Positions 40,504 to 49,229 of a stretch of DNA of 64,000 nucleotides are shown here, in pieces (the stretch's first letter is position 1; every line of letters starts with the position of its first letter). The translations under genes and the position numbers were made by a program. The notes under the pieces were generated by a model, which was given only the letters and a program-made list of their open reading frames with translations, did no database searches and was not told where the DNA came from. Source of the DNA: Desulforhopalus vacuolatus (GTDB taxonomy: Bacteria > Desulfobacterota > Desulfobulbia > Desulfobulbales > Desulfocapsaceae); the NCBI RefSeq assembly GCF_016918505.1, contig NZ_JAFFPZ010000005.1, positions 62,001-126,000 of the forward strand, given 5' to 3'.

Positions 40504-41046
40504 ATGAACGAGACGATTGATATCATCCTTAACCGTAAGAGCGTACGAAAATTTACCGACACCCCTCTCAGTAAACAGCAGCTTACCACTCTCGCAAGGG
40601 CGGCCATGGCTGCGCCGACTGCTGTTAATCGGCAGCCGTGGGAAATCATCATTGTCACCGGGCAGGCTCTGCTGAAGAAGCTTGGCGCGGCACTGCCCCA
40701 TGCCAAAATGACAGCCGGTGCTGCCGCCGCCTTTGTCATCTGCGGTAATATGGAGCGCACCGGAGAGGGGGTTGAGCGTGAGCTTTGGATCCAGGATTGT
40801 TCGGCAGCCAGTGAAAATCTGTTGATTGCCGTTGCCTCAATGGGACTGGGGGCTGTATGGACGGCTGCTTTTCCCTTCGAAGACCGTATGGCGAGTGTAC
40901 GGCAGATTCTTGGCCTGCCGGAGGGCATCGTCCCGCTCAATGTGATTCCCATGGGGTATGCCGTCGCCGAGGTGCGGGGGCACGATAAATTTGATGGGGC
41001 CAGGTTGCACTGGGAAGGGTGGAAATTTCGGGATAATCCACAGTGA
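40504..41046 (+). CDS. Nitroreductase-family flavoprotein
   Basis: A 180-residue protein. IILNRKSVRKFTDTPLSKQQ is the family start, AAPTAVNRQPWEIIIVTGQA holds the FMN loop, QDCSAASENLLIAVASMGLG near residues 97-116, and GLPEGIVPLNVIPMGYAVAE near the end. It ends about 40 bp before the TPR gene region. AAAGGAGA precedes the ATG. The substrate is unknown; it is one of three nitroreductase-type genes in this window. Confidence 0.88.
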   Translation: MNETIDIILNRKSVRKFTDTPLSKQQLTTLARAAMAAPTAVNRQPWEIIIVTGQALLKKLGAALPHAKMTAGAAAAFVICGNMERTGEGVERELWIQDCSAASENLLIAVASMGLGAVWTAAFPFEDRMASVRQILGLPEGIVPLNVIPMGYAVAEVRGHDKFDGARLHWEGWKFRDNPQ

Positions 41047-41131
41047 ACTGATTATACTTCGCGTTCTCTTGGAGAAGAACAACTCTCAGCTCCATCAGCT
41101 TATCCGCTTTTTGCTTAAAGGTTTGCCGATT

Positions 41132-42061
41132 ATGAAATATGGTGCAGGCACTATAGTGTTTTTTTTCACCTTTCTCTTTGTCGTCTCTCTCGTCGCAGCA
41201 GAGAAGGACTGGCAGGAGCTGAGCAGTGAGGAGCAATTGATCGTGTCGCGGCCACCAGCTGATGACATTTCACAGAAGGTGGACGGGGCAGAAAAGAAAA
41301 AGAAGGACAAGGCGCTGAAAGCGGCGGAGGCAGAGGTTGACCCGAAGCTTGAGGAGAACGCGGCCGCGCTGCATACTCTCGGCCGACTCTATCTTCAGCT
41401 TGGCCGCTATGAAGAGGCTGAACCGTTGTTCACACGGGGACTGGAGATCCGGGAAAAGAAACTCGGCAGGTCTGCTCCTGCCGTTGGCAGTTCACTGACA
41501 GACCTCGCCGTGCTGCGTTTGCATCAGGGGGATATGGGGAAGGCGGAAAAGCTCTTTGAACGAGCGTTGAAAATTGAACAGGCAAACCGCTCTGACGATG
41601 ATCCTGCTCTTGCCGACAGTCTTAACAACCTCGCTCTTTTTTACGTGGGGGAAGGGAAGGATAAAAAGGCGGAACCGCTTTTTCTTCACGCCCTGAAAAT
41701 ATACACAAAAAATCCTGGCGCGGAATCTCCCGCCGTTGGTTCCCTTCTCAACAGCCTTGCTTCAATTTATGGCCGACAGGGTCATGTACAGCAGGCAGAG
41801 ATTTTTTTTAAACGGGCACTGATTATTCGCAAAAAGGCTTTTGGTGACTCGGATCGAGGTGTGGCTGTCGTATTGCGCAACCTTGCCACCCTCTACCGGG
41901 TTACCGATCGGCAGAAGGAGGCCGAGAAGCTGGCGAAGAGTGCGGATGAGATTGAGAGCGGAGCGAATAAAAAAGGGAGACAGGAGAAGGGAGAAGGGAG
42001 ACAGGAAAAAGCAAAAGGCGAAAAGCGGAAAGACAACGAAGCACATGAAAAATTTATATAA
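41132..42061 (+). CDS. Exported tetratricopeptide-repeat protein
   Basis: A 309-residue protein with signal peptide MKYGAGTIVFFFTFLFVVSL (cleavage near LVAA-EKD). About four 42-residue TPR units of the kinesin-light-chain type follow: LHTLGRLYLQLGRYEEAEPL, GSSLTDLAVLRLHQGDMGKA, ADSLNNLALFYVGEGKDKKA and GSLLNSLASIYGRQGHVQQA. These form a protein-binding scaffold in the periplasm. The last 30 residues (KKGRQEKGEGRQEKAKGEKR) are encoded by a dispersed purine-rich repeat that begins near 41979, so the natural C-terminus was probably replaced. ATG 41132 is chosen because it begins the signal peptide. Confidence 0.82.
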   Translation: MKYGAGTIVFFFTFLFVVSLVAAEKDWQELSSEEQLIVSRPPADDISQKVDGAEKKKKDKALKAAEAEVDPKLEENAAALHTLGRLYLQLGRYEEAEPLFTRGLEIREKKLGRSAPAVGSSLTDLAVLRLHQGDMGKAEKLFERALKIEQANRSDDDPALADSLNNLALFYVGEGKDKKAEPLFLHALKIYTKNPGAESPAVGSLLNSLASIYGRQGHVQQAEIFFKRALIIRKKAFGDSDRGVAVVLRNLATLYRVTDRQKEAEKLAKSADEIESGANKKGRQEKGEGRQEKAKGEKRKDNEAHEKFI

Positions 42062-42225
42062 AAAGCCCTTTTTCGGATGTTTAGAGCCTTCCTTTGGCAA
42101 AAAAGTCTTTTCGCTGTTCCGTCTTTTACAAGAAAACCTTGAAACAGTTTCCTCCACATGGCCGTCACCAGGTTATGTTACCCTGCTTTTTCCTGTCTCC
42201 TGTCTCCCTTTTTGTCTTCATCTTT
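41979..42225 (+). repeat. Dispersed mosaic repeat at the end of the TPR gene
   Basis: GGGAGACAGGAGAAGGGAGA opens the element inside the TPR frame. It continues with AAAAAGCCCTTTTTCGGATG, GTCTTTTCGCTGTTCCGTC and, on the opposite strand sense, CCTGTCTCCTGTCTCCC. Blocks of this unit are found at 36540-36725, 49400-49660 and 54295-54700. Confidence 0.6.
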
Positions 42226-42276
42226 TTCCATAAATTTTTGAGCAATTACTTTGTTTTCTTCTAATCAGGGGTATCC

Positions 42277-43146
42277 ATGAACTATCTCATTATCACCACT
42301 CTTATCTGGGCCTTCTCTTTCAGTCTCATCGGCGTCTATCTTGCAGGTCAGGTGGATTCCTATTTCGCAGTGCTGGTGCGCATTGTGCTGGCAGCGCTAC
42401 TTTTCCTTCCGCTGCTGCGGAAGGTGCGTGTCGGGCTGGCACTGCGTTTAATGGCTCTTGGAGCAGTGCAGCTCGGTATCATGTATGTCTTTTACTACAA
42501 GAGTTTTCTCCTGCTTACGGTGCCGGAGGTATTGCTCTTCACTGTGTTAACACCGGTTTATGTTACTCTCATCTTTGATGTACTTCATCATCGTTTCTCC
42601 GCCCGCTACCTGTTTACGGCAGCACTCGCGGTGCTCGGCGCGGTCATCATCCGCTATCATCAGGTGGGGGACGATGTCTTGCTCGGTTTTCTTGTAGTGC
42701 AGGGGGCTAATTTCAGCTTCGCCCTTGGTCAGGTGGGATACAAGGCACTGATAGAGCGGGAACAGCTCAAAGAGGGTGCGATCGGACAGGCGGGGATTTT
42801 TGGCTGGTTCTATCTCGGTGCAACGGTGGTGGCGGTGGCAGCCTTCATCCTGTGGGGGAATTCTGAAAAACTGCCGACGACTGGTTTACAGTGGGGAATT
42901 TTGATCTATCTCGGCGTGGTCGCTTCCGGGCTTGGCTATTTTTTGTGGAACAAAGGCGCGACAATGGTGGATTCCGGTGTGCTGGCGATTATGAACAACG
43001 TGCTGATTCCGGCCGGGCTGGTCGTCAATCTGATGATCTGGAACCGTGACGCGGATCTGGTGCGACTCGGGGCAGGGGGCACGGTGCTGCTCCTTTCCCT
43101 GTTTTTGCATCAACACTGGCGCAAAATGCAAAAAGTGCAGGGGTGA
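42277..43146 (+). CDS. EamA/DMT-superfamily transporter
   Basis: A 289-residue integral membrane protein with ten hydrophobic segments in two EamA halves: IITTLIWAFSFSLIGVYLAG at the start, IMYVFYYKSFLLLTVPEVLL near residue 70, and the second half beginning near FSFALGQVGYKALIE. DMT exporters or importers move metabolites such as amino acids or nucleosides; the substrate cannot be read from sequence. It converges on the binding-protein gene at 43259, with a bidirectional terminator between them. A decayed copy of its 3' end lies at 44274-44362. Confidence 0.85.
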   Translation: MNYLIITTLIWAFSFSLIGVYLAGQVDSYFAVLVRIVLAALLFLPLLRKVRVGLALRLMALGAVQLGIMYVFYYKSFLLLTVPEVLLFTVLTPVYVTLIFDVLHHRFSARYLFTAALAVLGAVIIRYHQVGDDVLLGFLVVQGANFSFALGQVGYKALIEREQLKEGAIGQAGIFGWFYLGATVVAVAAFILWGNSEKLPTTGLQWGILIYLGVVASGLGYFLWNKGATMVDSGVLAIMNNVLIPAGLVVNLMIWNRDADLVRLGAGGTVLLLSLFLHQHWRKMQKVQG

Positions 43147-43181
43147 AATTCATCCCCTCTCTCGACAGCTCCAGACGCAAA

Positions 43182-43217
43182 AAAGCCCGGCGGACAACTC
43201 GTCTCCGTCGGGCTTTA
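43182..43217. terminator. Bidirectional terminator between eamA-like and binding-protein genes
   Basis: AAAGCCCGGCGGA and TCCGTCGGGCTTT form a 13-bp stem with one G-T mispairing. A-rich and T-rich sides allow use from both directions. Confidence 0.75.
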
Positions 43218-43258
43218 CTTTTCTGGGTCCCTTCTCTGTTTCTTTTGTTCCTTCCTGC

Positions 43259-44152
43259 TTATTTAATCAAACCCTTCTTGCGGAGAAAGTCTTCAGCAAC
43301 CTTTCTCTCAGGGATGCCCTTGCTGTCGACCTGAAAGTTCATCTCCTGCATATCGTCTTCACTAATCTGTCCGGCAAGTTTTTCCACTGCTTCCATGGCC
43401 CCTGGGAATTTCTTCTGAAAGGAACCGTTGTACACGGTAAGGCAATAGTAAGGCGGGAAAAAGTTCTTGTCGTCTTCCAGAGTCTTCATATTAAACTCTT
43501 TGAGTTTCCCGTCCGTGCTGAAGGCGTCGGTAACATCAATATTACCGTTTTCTATGGCAGTATAGCGTATTCCCGGATCCATCCCTTTTTCTTCTTTGAA
43601 CGTAAAGCCGTAAAGCTCTTTCACGCCCGGCAATCCATCGGCACGGGCAAGAAATTCCATTGTTCCACCCATACGGAGTTCAGGACCGGCGGTGACCAGA
43701 TCAGAGATCTTTTCCAGATTATATTTTTTTGCAATATCCTGGGGCAGTGAGAGGGTATAGGTGTTGTTATAGCCGAAGGGTTTACCAATGATAAAGTTAT
43801 AGTCTGGACCTTCCATAAAGTCCTTCACCATCTTAAAGACCTTCTCCGGGTCCTTTTCCCCTTCTTTTTTCAGAACGGTGGCATAGAGTGTGCCAGTGTA
43901 ATCCGGGTAGAGATCTATATCTCCACTTTTCAATGCAGCGAGAACGAGCTGTGAGCCACCAAACTCCGTGACGGTGGTTTTGTACTTCGTATTGGTTTCC
44001 AGCAGTACAGAGTAGAGCTGGCCGAAAAGTCTGGATTCGGTATAGTTTTTATGTCCGATTTTAATGAGATCCTGCTTGTCGCCGGAGCAGCCTCCGAGGA
44101 AGAGTCCGAGAAGGACGGTGGCGGCAAGAATAACTGAAAGTTTCTTGTTCAT
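43259..44152 (-). CDS. Glycine betaine/choline-type substrate-binding lipoprotein, copy 2
   Basis: A 297-residue OpuAC-type binding protein. The lipoprotein signal is MNKKLSVILAATVLLGLFLG with lipobox GGC. The mature part has IKIGHKNYTESRLFGQLYSV, TEFGGSQLVLAALKSGDIDL, YPDYTGTLYATVLK and RYTAIENGNIDVTDAFSTDG. It is very close to copy 1 (44363-45256), residue by residue, with most changes conservative. It should deliver quaternary amines to the permease and ATPase encoded upstream. It arose by tandem duplication (see 44191-44362). Specificity may have shifted between copies. Confidence 0.88.
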   Translation of the reverse strand: MNKKLSVILAATVLLGLFLGGCSGDKQDLIKIGHKNYTESRLFGQLYSVLLETNTKYKTTVTEFGGSQLVLAALKSGDIDLYPDYTGTLYATVLKKEGEKDPEKVFKMVKDFMEGPDYNFIIGKPFGYNNTYTLSLPQDIAKKYNLEKISDLVTAGPELRMGGTMEFLARADGLPGVKELYGFTFKEEKGMDPGIRYTAIENGNIDVTDAFSTDGKLKEFNMKTLEDDKNFFPPYYCLTVYNGSFQKKFPGAMEAVEKLAGQISEDDMQEMNFQVDSKGIPERKVAEDFLRKKGLIK

Positions 44153-44190
44153 AGTGAATCTCCTGTGTAAAAGGCTGTGTTTTGTTACGG

Positions 44191-44362
44191 ATACACACCG
44201 GCTGGCGTAATCCTCCGTTCTACCCGGCCAGACAGATAACCTTCACTGATGGCAGCTGAAGTTCTTGAGATGTTTCCGATCGGGCTGATGGTCAATCTGT
44301 TGATTTGAAATCATGACACGGATCTGATGTGGCCTGACAGGGGTAAAATCATTCTGCTTCTT
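44191..44362. pseudogene. Duplication scar: permease 3' end (minus) joined to eamA 3' end (plus)
   Basis: 44191-44256 matches the 3' end of the permease gene at 45299-45365 (CGGCTGGCGTAATCCTCCGT compared with CGGTCGGCGTGAGTCTTCGT). 44274-44362 matches the 3' end of the eamA-like gene from about 43008 (CGGGCTGATGGTCAATCTGT compared with CGGGCTGGTCGTCAATCTGA), now with an in-frame TGA. The scar thus records a tandem duplication of a segment running from inside eamA through the binding-protein gene into the permease. Confidence 0.7.
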
Positions 44363-45256
44363 TTACTTGATCAAGCCCTTCTTCCGCAGAAAATCTTCAG
44401 CGACCTTTTTCTCCGGTATTCCCTCGCTGTCGATCTGAAAATTCATTTCCTGCATATCTTCTTCATTGATCTGTCCGGCAAGTTTTTCTACTTCTTCCAT
44501 GGCTCCTGGAAAATTCTTCTGAAAAGCACCGTTGTAAATGGTAAGGCAATAGTAAGGTGGGAAAAAGTGCTTGTCGTCTTCCAGAGTCTTCATATTAAAC
44601 TCTTTGAGTTTCCCGTCCGTGCTGTAAGAGTCAGAGATATCAATATTACCGTTTTCTATGGCAGTATAGCGTATTCCCGGATCCATCCCTTTTTCTTCTT
44701 TGAACGTAAAGCCGTAAAGCTTCTTCACGCCCGGCAATCCATCGGCACGGGAAAGAAATTCCATCGTTCCGCCCATACGGAGTTGAGGGCCGGCGGTGAC
44801 GAGATCGGAGATCTTTTCCAGATTATATTTTTTTGCAATATCCTGCGGCAGTGAGAGAGTAAAGGTATTGTTAAAGCCGAGGGGTTTACCAATGATAAAG
44901 TTATAGTCCGGACCTTCCATAAAATCTTTCACCATCTTAAAGACCTTCTCCGGATCCTTCTCTCCTTCTTGTTTCAGAACGGTGGCATAGAGTGTACCAG
45001 TGTAATCCGGGTAGAGATCTATATTTCCATTCTTCAATGCGGCAAAAACGAGCTGTGAGCCGCCAAACTCGGTGACAGTGGTTTTGTATTTTGTATTGCT
45101 TTCCAGCAATACCGAATAAATTTGTCCGAGAACTCTGGGTTCGGTATAATTTTTGTGGCCGATCTTGATGGGCTTCTGTTTATCACTGGAACAGCCCCCG
45201 AGGAAGAGTCCAAGAAGGACGGTTGCGGTAAGAATCACCGAAAATTTCTTGTTCAT
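44363..45256 (-). CDS. Glycine betaine/choline-type substrate-binding lipoprotein, copy 1
   Basis: A 297-residue protein of the same length and layout as copy 2: signal MNKKFSVILTATVLLGLFLG with lipobox GGC, then IKIGHKNYTEPRVLGQIYSV, TEFGGSQLVFAALKNGNIDL and YPDYTGTLYATVLKQEGEKD. It directly follows the permease gene (33 bp), so it is likely the original partner. Differences from copy 2 include DISDSYSTDG for DVTDAFSTDG near residue 205, in the ligand-binding lobe. Function: capture of osmoprotectants such as glycine betaine, choline or carnitine in the periplasm. Confidence 0.88.
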   Translation of the reverse strand: MNKKFSVILTATVLLGLFLGGCSSDKQKPIKIGHKNYTEPRVLGQIYSVLLESNTKYKTTVTEFGGSQLVFAALKNGNIDLYPDYTGTLYATVLKQEGEKDPEKVFKMVKDFMEGPDYNFIIGKPLGFNNTFTLSLPQDIAKKYNLEKISDLVTAGPQLRMGGTMEFLSRADGLPGVKKLYGFTFKEEKGMDPGIRYTAIENGNIDISDSYSTDGKLKEFNMKTLEDDKHFFPPYYCLTIYNGAFQKNFPGAMEEVEKLAGQINEEDMQEMNFQIDSEGIPEKKVAEDFLRKKGLIK

Positions 45257-45289
45257 GGTAAAATCTCTTATGTAAAAAATGAAACTGCA

Positions 45290-45928
45290 TTAAGGAGCAG
45301 AGACGCCGGTCGGCGTGAGTCTTCGTTCCATCCAGCCAAGCAGATAATCTGCGCCGATGGCAAGCAGGGCTGTTGGGATGGCACCGGCAAGAATCATGTT
45401 GGTGTTGTTCATGGAGATCCCCTTGAAGATGAGATCTCCGAGGCCACCGGCACCGATAAGAGCTGCGATAGTGGCCGTACCAATGTTGATGACCGTGGAT
45501 ATACGCACGCCGCCCATGATTACCGGCAGGGAGAGGGGAATCTCAATCGTGCCGAGGATCTGTCCATCCGTCATTCCCATCCCTTTGCCGGCGTCAATTA
45601 TCGCCGGGTCAACACTGTCAATACCGAGATAGGTGTTTTTTATGATGGGGAGCAGGGCGTAGAGGAAAAGGACAAACACTGAAGGTGTATAGCCGATACC
45701 CATAATGGGAATGATCAGGCCAAAGAGCGCGAGGGACGGTAGAGTCTGGAAGACGTTGGCGATGCCAAGTACGATTCCCGCTGCTTTCTTGAAGCGGGTG
45801 ATCATGATGCCCACCGGAACGCCGATGGCAACCGCCATGAGGACGGACATCCCGGTTATTTCCAGATGCTGCAGAGTCAGCGTGAAAATCTCCGCTTTTT
45901 GCATGATGATATATTCAAAAAAATTCAT
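45290..45928 (-). CDS. Osmoprotectant ABC transporter permease (OpuCB-like)
   Basis: A 212-residue permease with five to six hydrophobic segments. ITGMSVLMAVAIGVPVGIMI near residues 28-47, VFQTLPSLALFGLIIPIMGI, and the EAA-like loop IIDAGKGMGMTDGQILGTIE near 115-135 that contacts the ATPase. It overlaps the ATPase gene by one base. One permease gene serves the system; homologues often have two, so it may work as a homodimer. Confidence 0.88.
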   Translation of the reverse strand: MNFFEYIIMQKAEIFTLTLQHLEITGMSVLMAVAIGVPVGIMITRFKKAAGIVLGIANVFQTLPSLALFGLIIPIMGIGYTPSVFVLFLYALLPIIKNTYLGIDSVDPAIIDAGKGMGMTDGQILGTIEIPLSLPVIMGGVRISTVINIGTATIAALIGAGGLGDLIFKGISMNNTNMILAGAIPTALLAIGADYLLGWMERRLTPTGVSAP

Positions 45929-47103
45929 TATGCGGCCTCCGTGATTGTTTCGGCAGTCAGCTCGACCGGATCATCGCTTCCTGCCGACGGCATGACATCG
46001 GTGATGATATTGAGCAGAGCACTGCGGTTGATATAGCCAACCACACAGTGATCTCGATTGAGCACCGGAACCCGCTTGTAGTTCTGCTCCTGCATGAGGC
46101 TGAGGACCTCTGCCATATTTGTATGGTCATAGACAAACACCGCATCGGGGTTCATTATCTCTGCCATCTTTCTGCCCCTGGCGTTTTTCAGCTGCTGCAT
46201 CGACACCTCCCCGCGGAAGCGTTTAGCCGGTCTGGATTCCGTATCAATCACGTAGCCGACATAGGTATCTTTGTCTTTCATCATTTCAATGGCCTGGGCG
46301 GCAGTCCGCTTCATGCTGATACGGGTCACATTGGTGCGCATGATATCCCGGGCATAGAGGAATTCCGGCGTCTGCCAGAGGCGGTCGTTGCCGACAAACT
46401 CCCGCACATATTCGTTGACGGGGTTGCGCAACAGCTCTTCGGGTGTGCTGTACTGGACAATCTCTCCGTCTTTCAGCAGGGCGATGCGGTCGGCGATCTT
46501 TAGTGCTTCATCCATATCATGGGTGACGAAAACGATGGTTTTATGCAGTTCATCCTGCAGGGCAAGAATTTCCTGCTGCAGCTGCTCTCTCGTAATGGGG
46601 TCGAGCGCACTGAAGGGTTCGTCCATGAGGATGACCTCGGGGTTTACCGCCAGCGCCCGGGCAACCCCTATCCGCTGCTGCTGCCCGCCGCTTAACTCAC
46701 CAGGGTAGCGCGGGTAATACTCTTTTGCCGGAAGATCGACCCGGGCGAGCATCGCCATTGCCTGTTTTCTGCGGGTTTTCTTGTCCCAGCCGAGCAGTTT
46801 GGGAACCATCTCAATATTCTCTCCGACCGTCATGTGCGGCATCAGCCCCACCTTCTGGATGACGTAGCCGATTCCCCGGCGCAGTTCTATGGGGTTTTTT
46901 TTCTGGATACTTTCACCGTCGATGAGAATATCGCCGCCGGTAATGGAATTAAGGCGGTTAATCATGCGCAGAATTGTGCTTTTGCCGCTGCCGCTGCTGC
47001 CGATCAGCACTACAAGTTCTCCGCTGTTGATGGTTAAATTCAGACCATCGACGACATTGGTCACGCCGTCGTAAGACTTTACGAGATCAACAAGCTCAAT
47101 CAT
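45928..47103 (-). CDS. Osmoprotectant ABC transporter ATP-binding protein with CBS domains (OpuCA-like)
   Basis: A 391-residue ATPase. Walker A GSSGSGKSTIL near residues 37-47, Q-loop GYVIQKVGLMPHMTVGENIE, signature LSGGQQQRIGVARALAVNPE near 138-157, Walker B VILMDEPFSALDP, and H-loop FVTHDMDEALKIAD. Residues 255-375 are two CBS domains (RDIMRTNVTRISMKRTAAQA and AEIMNPDAVFVYDHTNMAEV), which in this family sense ionic strength or nucleotides and gate transport. It is the first gene of the operon on the minus strand. Confidence 0.92.
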   Translation of the reverse strand: MIELVDLVKSYDGVTNVVDGLNLTINSGELVVLIGSSGSGKSTILRMINRLNSITGGDILIDGESIQKKNPIELRRGIGYVIQKVGLMPHMTVGENIEMVPKLLGWDKKTRRKQAMAMLARVDLPAKEYYPRYPGELSGGQQQRIGVARALAVNPEVILMDEPFSALDPITREQLQQEILALQDELHKTIVFVTHDMDEALKIADRIALLKDGEIVQYSTPEELLRNPVNEYVREFVGNDRLWQTPEFLYARDIMRTNVTRISMKRTAAQAIEMMKDKDTYVGYVIDTESRPAKRFRGEVSMQQLKNARGRKMAEIMNPDAVFVYDHTNMAEVLSLMQEQNYKRVPVLNRDHCVVGYINRSALLNIITDVMPSAGSDDPVELTAETITEAA

Positions 47104-47286
47104 TGAGCACCTCTATGTTGGGGGGTAGATTTGGAAAAGAGAGAAGGGAAGGGAAACATTCCAACTCGTGGATAGAGTTAGAGTGTTTATACTTCGCACG
47201 CTGAAAATCGGCGAACTTGTATTACACCACAAAAAGCAGTGCAGTCTGAACCCTTGTGGTCCAGATCAAACCCCAGTTCTACATAA

Positions 47287-47427
47287 GGGAACCTTGAATA
47301 ATCAGTCTTTCGCCCATCTTCTTCGTTACAGTCAAAAATTTATCCTCGCAATATCAAACATATAGCTCCGGTAAATTTCTTTCTGTGCCTCGAATATGAA
47401 CGAAATACAAGATTATTCAAGGACCCC
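47287..47427. mobile_element. About 141-bp inverted-repeat element (MITE-like)
   Basis: The ends GGGAACCTTGAATAATC and GATTATTCAAGGACCCC are inverted copies (three mismatches in 17). The right part (TGCCTCGAATATGAAC, then GAAATACAAGATTATTC) recurs at 22693-22740. Interior has no open frame. The rest of 47104-47644 upstream of the osmoprotectant operon holds no gene I can support. Confidence 0.6.
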
Positions 47428-47644
47428 ATAAAACGTTTTTCGTTTCCGGTTTCTTTCAGAGCTGGCAATTTAAAACGGATCTGCCTGTAGTTCGGCATAT
47501 TCACTCTCAAAATCTTCCATACTCCCGGAGACTACTTTACGATTCAGCTTGTGTCGCCTGCCAAAAGCGCGATTTTTCAATGTACTAAAGGAAAAAACAT
47601 ACCATAAAAAGAGAAATTATTCAATCGGGAGAGCAGAATTCTTG

Positions 47645-49126
47645 TTAAGTTTTTTTATCGGCATAAAGATCCATCTCCGGATAATATTTCTTTGCACATT
47701 CCTGGCAAATGCCGTGGCTGAATTCTGCTTCTGAGTGATCTCGAATATATTCTTCTATTTGTTTCCAGGAGCCCTTGTCATCACGGATTTTTTTACAATG
47801 TGAGCAAATAGGAAGAATACCCCGTAACGTTTTTATTTCATTCATAGATTTTTTCAATTCACCAATGAGTTTATCTTTTTCGTCAATGAGTTTATCTTTT
47901 TCCACTTCGGAATTTTTCTGGTCCGTGATATCATTAAACACAACAACAAATTGTCCAAATTTCAGGCTATAGGCACTTACTTCAAAATGTTTTTTAAATT
48001 GTATAGAGTAGTCTTCAAATTGGACAGAATTTCCTGTTAATGCTACGCGGCCATAGGTTTCAATCCAGTAAGGTTCGGTTTTCGGTAACACCTGTAACAC
48101 GGTTTTCCCAATTAAATCTTTTTTATGTAGTCCAGTCATTTTTTCAAAGGCCGAATTGATGTCCAAAAATCGATAGTCAATTGGATTCCCTTCTTTATCG
48201 CAAATAATCTCATGTAAAGCTATTCCGCTGATCATTCCCTCGAAAAGCGCCTTGAATTTCACCTCCGATGTATTGAGTTCTCTGAATAATGTTTCGTATG
48301 GTTTCTTAAGGCTGGTTCTGACCAGGGCGATATATATGAGAAGAAACGAGAGAATCTTAATATAGTGTCCAATAAAATTGGAGATACCATAAACGCTGAT
48401 ATAAAAAGTGAATACAAACTCTTGAAAGATAGTTAGAACAATGGAAAAAACCAGCAGACGGTAAACGACTCGATCTACATTGCTTTTTCTTTGAGAGAGT
48501 AAAGCCCACGCAATGAATAAAATTAAGCATATAATATATTCACTGGATTTTTTGAAAATGGTCAGTCCAACCCCTTCAATATAGCAATCAGGGAAAATTT
48601 TCCAATAGAATATGGTTATAAAGATTAATGCGGTTATTACGAAATAAGCCGACCATACGATGGAATAGCGTATTTTCTTAAAAAATATAATAGGGAAAAT
48701 AACGAAGGAGATACTTTCCATAAAACGAGCTGCGATCCACAATTGGGTTGCAGTGTTAGATCCCCATTCTTGTGCTATCACCCCCATACCCCTGTAAGAA
48801 AGAGTATGGACCAAATCAATCGAACCAATAAATAAATATGCAATCCCGATAAAAACAAAAGCCCTGTTGTTTGACAAATGCCGTGAGTTCCAGACAACGA
48901 TAAAAAGACTCCATGCGACAGCGATTGAAAATAACTCTGCTAAGGTGTGGAATAACAAGTAATTATATCTACTAACTACATATAAAAAAAAGAATAATAA
49001 AATCCCAAAAATTATTCCAGTTGTATTTTTAGAAAAAATAAAATTGGTGGCAGCCTCAATTTTATTTCTATCTTCTGATTCTACAGAGCTTCCAGACGGA
49101 TTCACATATCTTGATTTATCTGTCAT
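47645..49126 (-). CDS. MASE3-PAS membrane sensor without a recognisable output domain
   Basis: A 493-residue protein. Residues 40-265 form a MASE3 membrane sensor of about seven helices (YNYLLFHTLAELFSIAVAWS, FIGIAYLFIGSIDLVHTLSY and ATQLWIAARFMESISFVIFP). Residues 290-400 are a PAS domain (FKALFEGMISGIALHEIICD, IDYRFLDINSAFEKMTGL and IGKTVLQVLPKTEPYWIETY). A coiled coil (EKDKLIDEKDKLIGELKKSM) leads to a C-terminal block GILPICSHCKKIRDDKGSWK with HGICQECAKKYYPE, a CxxC pair often found after PAS domains. No histidine kinase, GGDEF or HAMP is present. It may signal through partners. Confidence 0.82.
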   Translation of the reverse strand: MTDKSRYVNPSGSSVESEDRNKIEAATNFIFSKNTTGIIFGILLFFFLYVVSRYNYLLFHTLAELFSIAVAWSLFIVVWNSRHLSNNRAFVFIGIAYLFIGSIDLVHTLSYRGMGVIAQEWGSNTATQLWIAARFMESISFVIFPIIFFKKIRYSIVWSAYFVITALIFITIFYWKIFPDCYIEGVGLTIFKKSSEYIICLILFIAWALLSQRKSNVDRVVYRLLVFSIVLTIFQEFVFTFYISVYGISNFIGHYIKILSFLLIYIALVRTSLKKPYETLFRELNTSEVKFKALFEGMISGIALHEIICDKEGNPIDYRFLDINSAFEKMTGLHKKDLIGKTVLQVLPKTEPYWIETYGRVALTGNSVQFEDYSIQFKKHFEVSAYSLKFGQFVVVFNDITDQKNSEVEKDKLIDEKDKLIGELKKSMNEIKTLRGILPICSHCKKIRDDKGSWKQIEEYIRDHSEAEFSHGICQECAKKYYPEMDLYADKKT

Positions 49127-49229
49127 TGATTAAAACCTCAATCTGATAAATTTGAATATCGTATACTTGCAAAATGATGAAAAAAGACAAAGATAAAAAG
49201 GGAGAAAGCAGGGCAACAAACCTCAATGA

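Noticed and set aside
41979-42233. Lys/Arg/Gly/Gln-rich open frames on both strands near 42.0, 49.4 and 54.6 kb
   Set aside because: They follow the dispersed GGGAGACAGGAG repeat and its complement, not conserved proteins.
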